Assembly (NCBI GenBank): GCA_036562185.1
Contig: DATCKN010000091.1
Span: 1-21,827, forward strand
DNA length: 21,827 bases
Direction: 5' to 3'
Source: Thermoclostridium sp036562185
Lineage (GTDB): Bacteria > Bacillota > Clostridia > DSM-8532
The notes beneath the pieces are model-generated. The model was not told the DNA's origin. It saw nothing but the letters and a program-made list of their open reading frames with translations, and made no database searches. Within the stretch, counting starts at the first letter, position 1, and each line of letters starts with the position of its first letter. Positions 7,743 to 14,838 of this stretch are shown here, in pieces. The translations under genes were made by a program, and so were the position numbers.

Positions 7743-7766
7743 CATATTCCCCGTCCCTACGGACCT

Positions 7767-8858
7767 TTATATCCTTACGGGTAAAATCATGAATGTAAAC
7801 TTTTCACTCTGAATTGGTTTCACTACGCATGGTCCAACAGGTGAGCTGAAATAAATCTCTACTTTCTCATCATCTATTACTTTGAATGAATCAAGCAAAT
7901 ATCTTGGATTGAACCCTATTGTCATATTGCTTCCATTTGCGTTTACTTCCATCTGTTCTTTGGAAATTCCAAACTTCGTGCTTGAAGTAATCAGCATATT
8001 ATCTTCTTCAATAATTAATTTGACAGGATATTTATTTTCTTCACTCATAATTAAAGAAGCACGCTCAATGCTTTTTGTAAATTCCTTTACATTAACTTCA
8101 ATCTGTGTTTCAAATTTTTCGGGAATAAAACTTCTGTAATTCATATACTCTCCGTCAAGAAGTTTTGATACGATCTTGCAATTTTCAAATTCAAATAACG
8201 CCTGGTTTACAGACATAGTAATCTTTACTTTTTCATCCGACTGATCCAGTATTTTATAAATTTCTCCAAGGTTCTTACCAGGAATAACAGCCTTAAAGCT
8301 TACATCTTCCTTTATTACTGTTTTTGCCAGAGCAAGCCTGAACCCGTCAAGAGATACCATTGTTATTTCCCCGTCATTAACTTCGATCAGTGATCCTGTT
8401 AAAATTTTCGTTTTTTCATCGTCACTTATAGCATAAATGGTTTTTCTGATCATATCTCTTAATGCAGACTGCTGTATTGTTATCTTATTTTTTTCCTCAA
8501 TTTCCGGAAGCATTGGATAACCTTCGGCAGAAAGCCCTTTTATTTCATAGTATGAATTATTGCATTCAATTACTATGACATAATTATCCTTCTGATGGAT
8601 AAATACTTCTGAATCCGGAAGCCCTCTTACAATATCACCAAACATTTTAGAATTTATAACAATTGATCCTTTTTCTTTTATTTCTGCATTAACATAGAAT
8701 TCTATTCCCATATCGAAGCAATTTCCCACAAGCTTTAGACAATTGTCCGCTTCCACATAAATTCCTTCCAAAATTGGAACAGTTGCCTTTGACATTACAG
8801 CTTTCTGTACTGTATTTATGGCTTCCAATAAATCTTGTTTATTACAGGAAAAATTCAT
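7767..8858 (-). CDS. dnaN: DNA polymerase III sliding clamp, beta subunit
   Basis: This 363-residue protein forms the ring-shaped dimer that tethers the replicative polymerase to DNA and docks many clamp-binding proteins. The N-terminus MNFSCNKQDLLEAINTVQKA and C-terminus FMILPVRI match the family; the latter ends in the usual MP-x-R-type motif close to the hydrophobic partner pocket. Three repeated clamp folds of about 120 residues fit the length. The ATG at 8858 has GGAGGT 7 bases upstream. It lies directly left of the oriC intergenic region and is transcribed away from it. Confidence 0.98.
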   Translation of the reverse strand: MNFSCNKQDLLEAINTVQKAVMSKATVPILEGIYVEADNCLKLVGNCFDMGIEFYVNAEIKEKGSIVINSKMFGDIVRGLPDSEVFIHQKDNYVIVIECNNSYYEIKGLSAEGYPMLPEIEEKNKITIQQSALRDMIRKTIYAISDDEKTKILTGSLIEVNDGEITMVSLDGFRLALAKTVIKEDVSFKAVIPGKNLGEIYKILDQSDEKVKITMSVNQALFEFENCKIVSKLLDGEYMNYRSFIPEKFETQIEVNVKEFTKSIERASLIMSEENKYPVKLIIEEDNMLITSSTKFGISKEQMEVNANGSNMTIGFNPRYLLDSFKVIDDEKVEIYFSSPVGPCVVKPIQSEKFTFMILPVRI

Positions 8859-8900
8859 GTTCTAAACCTCCATTTTTATTCATATAATAATAAATATCCG

Positions 8901-8915
8901 TATTAGGAGTAATAA
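8901..8915 (+). other. Candidate DnaA-trio element / duplex-unwinding start
   Basis: Read 3' to 5' on the plus strand, moving away from the boxes, the triplets are AAT AAT GAG GAT TAT, fitting the 3'-(G/A)A(T/N) trio pattern that DnaA uses to open the duplex. A GGGG cluster (8916-8919) and a DnaA-box-like site (8920-8928) abut it on the right, and an AT-rich stretch follows on the left. Confidence 0.5.
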
Positions 8916-8983
8916 GGGGTGTGAAAATTGTTGAAAAATCGGTTTTATGCTGATATTTCCCGCTTATCACCTGTTGAATTTTC

Positions 8984-8992
8984 TGTGAATAA
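8984..8992 (-). promoter_or_regulatory. DnaA box TTATTCACA
   Basis: This matches TTATNCACA on the minus strand, inside oriC. Confidence 0.75.
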
Positions 8993-9039
8993 CATGTTCT
9001 TTAATTCACATAAATAAAATTTTTGATCGCTTTGTCGTG

Positions 9040-9048
9040 TTATCCACA
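9040..9048 (+). promoter_or_regulatory. DnaA box TTATCCACA (perfect consensus)
   Basis: This is an exact match to the high-affinity DnaA box, on the plus strand, about 90 bases from the dnaA stop codon. Confidence 0.9.
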
Positions 9049-9061
9049 CAAAAAAAACAAA

Positions 9062-9070
9062 TTTTCCACA
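9062..9070 (+). promoter_or_regulatory. DnaA box TTTTCCACA
   Basis: One change from TTATCCACA, within the relaxed TTWTNCACA consensus. It has the same orientation as the perfect box and starts 22 bases after it, about two helical turns. Confidence 0.75.
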
Positions 9071-9134
9071 TGATTTTGTTGATTAAATTTTACCAAAAAA
9101 AATTTGATAAATCATGAGATATGAAATTTTTCTT

Positions 9135-10457
9135 TTAATTTCCAGTAATATTTTTTTTCATTTCTGATATAGCCCTTCTGATTTCAGGATTTTTCTCAAT
9201 ATCCTCCATAACTTTCTCATATGCATGCAATACTGTGGTATGATCTCTTCCTCCAAAGGCCTGTCCTATTTTTGGTAATGATAAGTCTGTCAGTTCACGG
9301 CATAAAAACATAGCTATCTGTCTTGGGTAACTGACATCCCTTGATCTTTTTTTCCCTAAAATGGAATCTGGATTGATATCGAAATAACGGGAAACTGTTT
9401 TAATTATAACCGAAGGATTAACTTCTTTTGTCCTGTTATTCGATATCATCTGCTTTAGACATTCTTTGGCCAAATCAACATTAAGAGGACTGTTTGTCAA
9501 TGATGCGTAAGCAACTACACGATTTAAAGCCCCTTCTAACTCTCTGATATTGGATATAATATTTTCAGCAATATAAGCCATGACATCATCAGGTACTTCA
9601 AATTTTTCCAGTTGAGCTTTTTTCTTTAAAATAGCAATTCTTGTCTCTACATCAGGTGCCTGTATATCTGCAATGAGACCCCATTCGAACCTTGATCTCA
9701 GCCTTTCTTCAAGTGTGGCAATTTCTTTCGGAGCCTTATCGCTGGAAATTATAATCTGTTTCTGTGCTTCATATAACGCGTTAAAGGTATGGAAGAATTC
9801 TTCCTGTGTTCTTTCTTTTCCAACAATAAACTGAATGTCGTCAATTAAAAGAACATCGATATTTCTGTACTTGTTTCTGAATTCTTCATTCTTGTCATCC
9901 TTTATGGAGTTAATAAGCTCATTTGTAAATTTTTCCGATGTTACATAAAGTACCTTTGCATCTTTGTTTTGCTCCAGTATATAGTGTCCGATTGCATGCA
10001 TAAGATGGGTCTTGCCAAGACCAACACCGCCATAGATAAAAAAAGGATTATACCTTTTTGCAGGACATTCTGCAACTGCCACTGCACCTGCATGGGCAAA
10101 CTGATTGCCACTGCCCCTTACAAATGTATCGAATGTATATTTCGGATTCAACAGTGAAGAATGGGAATTTGCACCTTCATCTATATGATGCTCGGAAAGT
10201 GAGCTTTGTGAGTCCCTGACTACCACTTCAACCTGGTATTCTTTATTTGTAACGGTCTTTATTGCATTAGTTATCAGAGGAATATACCTGGTTTTAAGAA
10301 TGTCTCTGTTAAATTCTGACGGAGCTTCTATTGTAAATATATCCTGATTTATATGTAATGGTTTTGCCGTTTTAATCCAAGTATCAAGGCTGATTCTGGT
10401 CAATTCAGTTTCCAAAAGCTTTTCTACATTACTCCATATTTCTTGTACTGATAACAT
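9135..10457 (-). CDS. dnaA: Chromosomal replication initiator DnaA
   Basis: This 440-residue AAA+ protein binds DnaA boxes, forms an ATP-dependent filament and melts oriC. Domain I is about 1-80 and a short linker about 81-105. The AAA+ core shows Walker A GGVGLGKTH (143-151) and Walker B LLIDDIQF (203-210), with RLRSRFEWG near 252-260 holding the arginine-finger region. Domain IV carries the signature FGGRDHTTVLHA (401-412). The ATG at 10457 is chosen because GGAGG ends 7 bases upstream. An in-frame TTG 18 bases further upstream would place the ribosome binding site inside the gene. Two candidate promoters lie upstream, the distal one overlapped by a DnaA box, which suggests autoregulation. 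The gene is transcribed toward oriC, as in Bacillus. Confidence 0.98.
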   Translation of the reverse strand: MLSVQEIWSNVEKLLETELTRISLDTWIKTAKPLHINQDIFTIEAPSEFNRDILKTRYIPLITNAIKTVTNKEYQVEVVVRDSQSSLSEHHIDEGANSHSSLLNPKYTFDTFVRGSGNQFAHAGAVAVAECPAKRYNPFFIYGGVGLGKTHLMHAIGHYILEQNKDAKVLYVTSEKFTNELINSIKDDKNEEFRNKYRNIDVLLIDDIQFIVGKERTQEEFFHTFNALYEAQKQIIISSDKAPKEIATLEERLRSRFEWGLIADIQAPDVETRIAILKKKAQLEKFEVPDDVMAYIAENIISNIRELEGALNRVVAYASLTNSPLNVDLAKECLKQMISNNRTKEVNPSVIIKTVSRYFDINPDSILGKKRSRDVSYPRQIAMFLCRELTDLSLPKIGQAFGGRDHTTVLHAYEKVMEDIEKNPEIRRAISEMKKNITGN

Positions 10458-10495
10458 TTTTATTCCTCCAGGCAAAAAATTAACCGTTACCTTTT

Positions 10496-10524
10496 AATAT
10501 ATCAAACTTGATTTAATGTTTCAA
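10496..10524 (-). promoter_or_regulatory. Candidate proximal dnaA promoter
   Basis: On the minus strand TTGAAA (10524-10519) and TATATT (10501-10496) are 17 bases apart. Transcription would start about 30 bases before the dnaA ATG. Confidence 0.55.
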
Positions 10525-10562
10525 TAAAACGATATTGAAAGCTTTTTGATATATTTACTTTT

Positions 10563-10571
10563 TGTGTAAAA
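10563..10571 (-). promoter_or_regulatory. DnaA box TTTTACACA upstream of dnaA
   Basis: It fits the relaxed consensus TTWTNCACA on the minus strand and is the only box I see between dnaA and rpmH. It overlaps the last bases of the distal dnaA -10 and the expected start site, a position suited to repression by DnaA. Confidence 0.45.
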
Positions 10572-10598
10572 TATATAGCGGTTTGGTACTGTTGAAAA
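10570..10598 (-). promoter_or_regulatory. Candidate distal dnaA promoter
   Basis: On the minus strand TTTTCA (10598-10593) and TATATT (10575-10570) are 17 bases apart. Its start-site region coincides with a DnaA box (10571-10563). Confidence 0.4.
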
Positions 10599-10722
10599 AT
10601 AATTGACCTACTATATAACATCTTTATGGCCGTAAGAATATTAAGGTTTTGTAATTATACATAATTTATTATTCATGGTAATATATGTTTTGGGATAATA
10701 TATTGCAAAATGCATATTTGTA

Positions 10723-10752
10723 TTGACGTATTGAAATTTCATAATATATAAT
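10723..10752 (+). promoter_or_regulatory. Promoter of rpmH
   Basis: TTGACG (10723-10728), an 18-base spacer and TATAAT (10747-10752) on the plus strand give a strong sigma-A match. The leader to the rpmH start is about 70 bases. The rest of the dnaA-rpmH spacer (10458-10829) holds the dnaA promoters and one DnaA box; no other gene is seen. Confidence 0.75.
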
Positions 10753-10829
10753 AGGTTATGCATGTCGCGGTATATAATTATTTAATTGAATATAGCTTAT
10801 ATAATGCTTTTGATGGGAGGTGCATCTAA

Positions 10830-10964
10830 GTGAAAAGAACATACCAGCCTAAAAAGAGACAAAGAAAAGTTGAGCATGGATTTCGTAAAAGAATGAAGAC
10901 AAGAAACGGCAGAAAGGTTTTAAGAAGAAGAAGACTTAAAGGAAGAAAAAGATTAACTGCATAA
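10830..10964 (+). CDS. rpmH: 50S ribosomal protein L34
   Basis: This 44-residue, extremely basic protein is part of the large ribosomal subunit. It begins MKRTYQPKKRQRKVEHGF and ends GRKRLTA, matching L34 over its full length. The start codon is GTG at 10830, supported by GGGAGGTG about 7 bases upstream. Its own promoter lies at 10723-10752, and a terminator hairpin begins within the stop codon, so rpmH is largely insulated from rnpA. Confidence 0.97.
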   Translation: MKRTYQPKKRQRKVEHGFRKRMKTRNGRKVLRRRRLKGRKRLTA

Positions 10965-10989
10965 GACCGCTGATATGTGGTCTTTTTTT
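10963..10989 (+). terminator. Intrinsic terminator of rpmH
   Basis: An 8-bp stem (10963-10970 with 10977-10984, one G-U pair) with a 6-base loop runs into seven T (10983-10989). The left arm includes the last two bases of the rpmH stop codon. Confidence 0.85.
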
Positions 10990-11039
10990 CTTAAAAAAAC
11001 TTCTGTTTAATAATATGAGTTCAACTTTTGGTAATCAGG

Positions 11040-11068
11040 TTTTCATTTTAAGCAAATTTTGGTAAAAT
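11040..11068 (+). promoter_or_regulatory. Extended -10 promoter of the rnpA operon
   Basis: TTTTCA (11040-11045), 17 bases, then TAAAAT (11063-11068) preceded by TGG. A perfect TATAAT at 11077-11082 lacks a -35. The same TGGTAAAAT occurs before mnmE and gyrA. Confidence 0.5.
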
Positions 11069-11152
11069 ATAAAAAGTATAATATTGGAACAGTGGTGGAG
11101 ATAATTATTCTGAAATATACTTCGGAAATAACCGATTTCGATGGTAATAATA

Positions 11153-11500
11153 ATGGGTAAAATAACAACAATAAAAAATAACCGGGAGTTTCAGAATATA
11201 TACAGAAGAGGTAAATATGCGGTTTCGAAAGCTTTGACTGTATATATGCTTCCTAATAATTTACAAATAAATAGAGTGGGCATTACAGCAAGCAAAAATT
11301 ATGGTAAAAGTGTAAAAAGAAACCGAATCAGACGGCTTATAAGGGAAAGTTATCGGGCCATTCACGAAAATTTGAAGACAGGTTACGATTTCGTTATAGT
11401 TGCAAGAAAAAGAAATGACTATGATATACCTGATTTTCACAAAATTTACAAAGAGTTGAATTACCTCTTTAGAACGTTAAATGTATTAGACAGGAAGTAA
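11153..11500 (+). CDS. rnpA: Ribonuclease P protein component
   Basis: This 115-residue basic protein partners the catalytic RNase P RNA in removing 5' leaders from tRNA precursors. Visible motifs are KNNREFQNIYRRGK near the N-terminus, GITASKNYGKSVKRNRIRR (43-61), which holds the RNR signature, and GYDFVIVARKR (78-88). The ATG at 11153 is chosen because it matches family N-termini (MGKITTIKNNREF); an in-frame ATG at 11141 adds only MVII. Neither has a good ribosome binding site. The strong GGTGGAG (11094-11100) is too far upstream for either. It is separated from rpmH by a terminator and is followed after one base by yidD. Confidence 0.94.
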   Translation: MGKITTIKNNREFQNIYRRGKYAVSKALTVYMLPNNLQINRVGITASKNYGKSVKRNRIRRLIRESYRAIHENLKTGYDFVIVARKRNDYDIPDFHKIYKELNYLFRTLNVLDRK

Positions 11501-11501
11501 C

Positions 11502-11726
11502 ATGAAAACTATTATGCTATGGCTTATAAAGGTGTATCAGAGATATATATCACCGTTGAAAGGGAAAAATTCATGCAGATTTTATCCTACGTGCTCTGCA
11601 TATGCCTATGAAGCCATAAAAATACATGGACCGCTGAAGGGTTTTTTCCTATCTGTAAAAAGAATATTGAAATGTCACCCCTTTAATGCCGGAGGATATG
11701 ACCCTGTACCGCGGGAAGGAGAATGA
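11502..11726 (+). CDS. yidD: Membrane protein insertion efficiency factor YidD
   Basis: This 74-residue protein of the YidD/DUF37 family is thought to assist YidC-dependent insertion at the inner face of the membrane. It carries the family core YISPLKGKNSCRFYPTCS (15-32) with its paired cysteines, then AYEAI, GPLKG and CHPFNAGGYDPVP near the C-terminus. An amphipathic N-terminal stretch fits peripheral membrane association. The start follows the rnpA stop by one base, with AGGAAG upstream. The stop overlaps an upstream ATG of yidC (ATGA), fitting the usual rnpA-yidD-yidC operon. Confidence 0.95.
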   Translation: MKTIMLWLIKVYQRYISPLKGKNSCRFYPTCSAYAYEAIKIHGPLKGFFLSVKRILKCHPFNAGGYDPVPREGE

Positions 11727-11728
11727 AT

Positions 11729-12658
11729 ATGTTTGACGCTATAGCTAAGATACTTGGTAAGCTACTGTATCTTATATATAAGACTATTGCTTTCCAAAAC
11801 TATGGGGTTTCATTGATTTTATTTACATTTATTGTAAAGTTAGCATTGCTGCCATTGACTATAAAACAGATCAGATCTACACAATTGATGCAGGAAATTC
11901 AGCCCGAGATAGATAGGATCCAGAAAAGATATAAAAATGACAAGGAAAAACTTAATCAGGAATTGATGAAGCTTTACCAGGAAAAGGGGGTTAATCCGGC
12001 GGGAGGGTGTCTGCCATTATTGGTCCAGTTTCCAATTATTATAGCTTTATACTATACAATCCGTAAACCCCTTACATATATGCTGGGGTGGACAAAGGAG
12101 TTTATTGGAAATGTAATTATAAAAATAATGGAGATCCAGCCAGGGTTTTTCCAGGGCACTCAATATTCATTTATAAATCAATTTGAGAGCATTAAGTCTG
12201 ATCCTGTTGCTGTGGCTAATTTATTTGAAAGAAACCCTTATTCTGAAATTAATATAGTAGATGCTTTAAATACCGTACCTAATCTTGTGGAAGAGGGAAT
12301 GGAAAGGATTAGTCTTAATTTTTTGGGCATATTTAATCTTGGTGTAAAGCCTACTTACGACTTAAGCCTCATTACACAAAATCCGGGTTTGTATATTCCG
12401 GCATTGGTTATGGTGCTGATTGCAGTAGCAACTACATTTTTATCTACCAAGATGTCAATGAACCAAATGAGCCAGAAATCAAATTCCCAGATCAATCAAA
12501 CAAATAAAACCATGATGTATTTTGGTCCTATTATGACTTTATTTATTGGCTTTCAGGCTCCCCTTGGCTTATCACTTTATTGGACCGTGAGCAATCTTTT
12601 TCAAATGGCTCAGCAGTTCTTTTTGGAACGAAATGTGTATAATAAGAAGGAGGTATAA
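11729..12658 (+). CDS. yidC: Membrane protein insertase YidC/OxaA
   Basis: This 309-residue polytopic protein inserts and folds membrane proteins alone or with SecYEG. The start at 11729 is chosen because AAGGAG (11716-11721) lies 7 bases upstream; the ATG at 11723 would be only 1 base from it. A hydrophobic segment at about 26-44 carries Lys37 in LFTFIVKLALLPL. This is where the conserved positive residue of the substrate groove sits, usually Arg. A charged cytoplasmic helical hairpin follows (about 50-90), then GGCLPLLVQFPIIIALYYTI, an expanded extracytoplasmic loop (about 125-220) and further membrane helices with FLSTKMS and GLSLYWTVSNLFQMAQQ. No lipobox signal peptide is seen, unlike Bacillus SpoIIIJ. 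The tail is short. Confidence 0.96.
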   Translation: MFDAIAKILGKLLYLIYKTIAFQNYGVSLILFTFIVKLALLPLTIKQIRSTQLMQEIQPEIDRIQKRYKNDKEKLNQELMKLYQEKGVNPAGGCLPLLVQFPIIIALYYTIRKPLTYMLGWTKEFIGNVIIKIMEIQPGFFQGTQYSFINQFESIKSDPVAVANLFERNPYSEINIVDALNTVPNLVEEGMERISLNFLGIFNLGVKPTYDLSLITQNPGLYIPALVMVLIAVATTFLSTKMSMNQMSQKSNSQINQTNKTMMYFGPIMTLFIGFQAPLGLSLYWTVSNLFQMAQQFFLERNVYNKKEV

Positions 12659-12661
12659 CTC

Positions 12662-13300
12662 GTGCCTGATTTCATTGAAAAAGAAGGAAAAACTGTTGAA
12701 TCTGCAATAGAAGAGGCATTAACTGAACTTAATATAGAAGAAAAAGATGCGGAGATAGAAATACTTGACGAAGGAAGTAAAGGTCTTTTTGGAATAATTG
12801 GCGGAAGGAACGCGTTAGTGCGTGTTCGTAAAAAAATAGATTACGATAAAACGGTAAGAGAATTCCTGGAGCCCATTTTTAATGCAATGTCAATTAATGG
12901 AGATTTAGAGGTTTCAATGGAGGAAGATTGCCTTAACATTCGGGTATATGCTGATGACATAGGCATTATTATTGGAAGAAGAGGCGAAACACTTGACGCG
13001 TTACAGTATTTATTAGGGCTTGTGGTTAATAAATCAAGTGAAAAATTTATAAGGGTAATTCTTGATGTTGGGAATTACAGGGAAAAGAGAGAAGAGACAC
13101 TGGAGAAACTTGCGAAGAAGCTTGCAAATAAGGTGGCAAAAAACAGAAAGAGTATAACCCTTGAACCCATGAACCCATATGAAAGACGAATAATTCATGC
13201 AACCCTTCAGAATTATAAAAACGTTGAAACATACAGCGTTGGTGACGAGCCAAACAGAAAAGTTGTTATAAGGTATAAAAAAGAGCAAAAACAGGAATAG
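12662..13300 (+). CDS. khpB: RNA-binding protein KhpB (Jag/EloR: Jag-N, KH, R3H)
   Basis: This 212-residue protein is of the Jag family, which binds RNA with KhpA and in streptococci affects cell elongation and division. Three parts are visible: a Jag-N domain (about 1-55, with GKTVESAIEEAL and GLFGIIGG); a KH domain (about 80-135) with the RNA-gripping GRRG at 105-108; and a C-terminal R3H domain with Arg175 and His179 in NPYERRIIHA. GTG start at 12662 with AAGGAGGT 7 bases upstream. It lies 3 bases after yidC, so the two are cotranscribed. A strong terminator follows at 13316-13348. Confidence 0.95.
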   Translation: MPDFIEKEGKTVESAIEEALTELNIEEKDAEIEILDEGSKGLFGIIGGRNALVRVRKKIDYDKTVREFLEPIFNAMSINGDLEVSMEEDCLNIRVYADDIGIIIGRRGETLDALQYLLGLVVNKSSEKFIRVILDVGNYREKREETLEKLAKKLANKVAKNRKSITLEPMNPYERRIIHATLQNYKNVETYSVGDEPNRKVVIRYKKEQKQE

Positions 13301-13315
13301 AAATAATAGAACGAT

Positions 13316-13348
13316 AAAATGGACGATGGGTAACCATTGTCCATTTTT
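13316..13348 (+). terminator. Terminator after khpB
   Basis: A 14-bp stem (13316-13329 with 13334-13347, one G-U pair) with a 4-base loop GTAA ends in five T. It closes the rnpA-yidD-yidC-khpB unit and separates it from the mnmE promoter. Confidence 0.88.
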
Positions 13349-13356
13349 AATAATGG

Positions 13357-13385
13357 TGGAAAATGAATTTTGTAAGTGGTAAAAT
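13357..13385 (+). promoter_or_regulatory. Extended -10 promoter of mnmE
   Basis: TGGAAA (13357-13362), 17 bases, TAAAAT (13380-13385) with TGG immediately before it. It lies between the khpB terminator and the mnmE ribosome binding site. Confidence 0.55.
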
Positions 13386-13470
13386 ATAGCCTGCTAACAA
13401 AGCTTGGGTGGTGGTATAGATAAAAGGGTATATTGCGGCTAATATTCAGGATACAGATACAATCGCAGCT

Positions 13471-14823
13471 GTGGCAACAGCTATCGGAAACGCCGGCATA
13501 TCAATAATCAGAATAAGCGGCAGCAAGGCTTTTAGTATTGCTGCGAAAATATTTAAGGGGAAGGGTAATTTTATGGAATATCCTTCTCATACAATTCGCT
13601 ATGGAAAAATTATTGATCCGGATACAAATGAGGTTATTGATGAAGTATTAATTTCTAAGATGGCTGCACCGCGATCATATACCACCGAAGATGTGGTGGA
13701 GATTAACTGTCATGGCGGTTTCATTACTGCAAAACGTATTCTTGATTTGTTATTCAGGCTTGGTATAAGGCCTGCTGAAGCAGGTGAGTTTACTAAAAGG
13801 GCCTTTATTAATGGCCGGATTGATTTGGTTCAGGCTGAAGCAATAACCGATTTAATAGGTTCCATTACAGAAAAAAGTTCAAAAGTTGCTCTTTCGCAGC
13901 TTGAAGGAAGATTGTCCGGAAAACTGAACAGGATACGTGAAAGCCTTATAGATATACTTGCCAGGATAGAAGTTAACCTTGACTACCCGGAATATGATTT
14001 CGAAGAAGTGACAATAAATGAATGCGCAAAGACAATCAAAAGTATTATTGCAGAACTTGGAAACCTTGTAGAGAGTTTTGACTATGGAAAAGTCTTAAGG
14101 GAAGGGCTGAACGTGGCAATAATAGGAAAGCCTAATGCAGGGAAATCCTCATTATTAAACCGGCTTTCAGGGAAAAACAGGGCCATTGTAACAGATATTC
14201 CGGGCACAACAAGGGATATACTGGAGGAATATGTAAATATCCAGGGCCTTCCTGTTAAGTTGCTGGATACCGCAGGTCTTAGGGAAACAGCTGACGTAGT
14301 GGAAAAAATAGGGGTGGAAAAAGCTCTTGAAGCTGTTGATTCGGCAGATTTAGTTCTGTTTGTTCTGGATGCGCAAACCGGATTTGAAAAAGAAGACGGG
14401 GAAATCCTAGAAAAAGTTAAGGATTACTCTTCAAAGATCTTGTACGTTGTAAATAAAACAGATAAAACCGACGAAGAAAAAATAAACGAAATCCGGATCA
14501 GAATTCCTGAAGTTATTGAAATTTCTGTACTTGAGGATCATGGCATAGATGTCTTGGAAAAATCAATCCTTGAACATGCCAATAAATCCAGAATTGATAC
14601 GGATAACCAGGTCATCATCACAAATGCAAGGCACAAAATGTTGCTGGCTGAGGCTTTGGACAGCCTCAAAACTGCTCTTTCTGCGGCAGATGGTGGGATG
14701 ACTCTGGATTTGATTTCTATGGATATAAAAAATGCGGCTGAGAAAATTGGTTATATTACAGGGCATGAGATTACAGAAGAAGTTGTTATGAACATTTTTG
14801 AAAATTTTTGTATAGGCAAGTAA
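13471..14823 (+). CDS. mnmE: tRNA modification GTPase MnmE (start probably further upstream)
   Basis: MnmE works with MnmG to put the carboxymethylaminomethyl group on wobble U34 of tRNAs, using methylene-THF and GTP. Numbered from GTG 13471, the protein shows an N-terminal folate-binding domain and a helical domain. The inserted G domain shows GKPNAGKS (219-226), TDIPGTTRD (241-249), DTAG (266-269) and NKTD (328-331), and the C-terminus is FCIGK with Cys447. GTG 13471 is the first standard start codon after an in-frame stop (13417-13419) and gives 450 residues. However, it has no ribosome binding site, and the codons just upstream encode DTIAA, the conserved family N-terminus. GGGTGGTGG (13406-13414) lies 5 bases before ATA 13420, so a non-AUG start at 13420, 13432 or 13444 (467, 463 or 459 residues) is likely. 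It is followed by mnmG. Confidence 0.96.
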   Translation: MATAIGNAGISIIRISGSKAFSIAAKIFKGKGNFMEYPSHTIRYGKIIDPDTNEVIDEVLISKMAAPRSYTTEDVVEINCHGGFITAKRILDLLFRLGIRPAEAGEFTKRAFINGRIDLVQAEAITDLIGSITEKSSKVALSQLEGRLSGKLNRIRESLIDILARIEVNLDYPEYDFEEVTINECAKTIKSIIAELGNLVESFDYGKVLREGLNVAIIGKPNAGKSSLLNRLSGKNRAIVTDIPGTTRDILEEYVNIQGLPVKLLDTAGLRETADVVEKIGVEKALEAVDSADLVLFVLDAQTGFEKEDGEILEKVKDYSSKILYVVNKTDKTDEEKINEIRIRIPEVIEISVLEDHGIDVLEKSILEHANKSRIDTDNQVIITNARHKMLLAEALDSLKTALSAADGGMTLDLISMDIKNAAEKIGYITGHEITEEVVMNIFENFCIGK

Positions 14824-14838
14824 TAAAGAGGGATGTTG

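Larger units (their letters stand above)
8859..9134. other. Replication origin oriC (dnaA-dnaN intergenic)
   Basis: This 276-bp gene-free, AT-rich spacer holds the only DnaA-box cluster in the window. There are three sites fitting TTWTNCACA (8984-8992 minus, 9040-9048 plus, 9062-9070 plus) and two with one mismatch (8920-8928 minus, ATTTTCACA; 9002-9010 plus, TAATTCACA). On the dnaN side a box-like sequence is followed by GGGG (8916-8919), a DnaA-trio-like run (8901-8915) and AT-only DNA (8881-8897), the layout of the Bacillus-type unwinding region. A second AT-rich stretch lies at 9071-9130 beside the dnaA stop. The strand switch of gene orientation near here supports the assignment. Confidence 0.85.
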
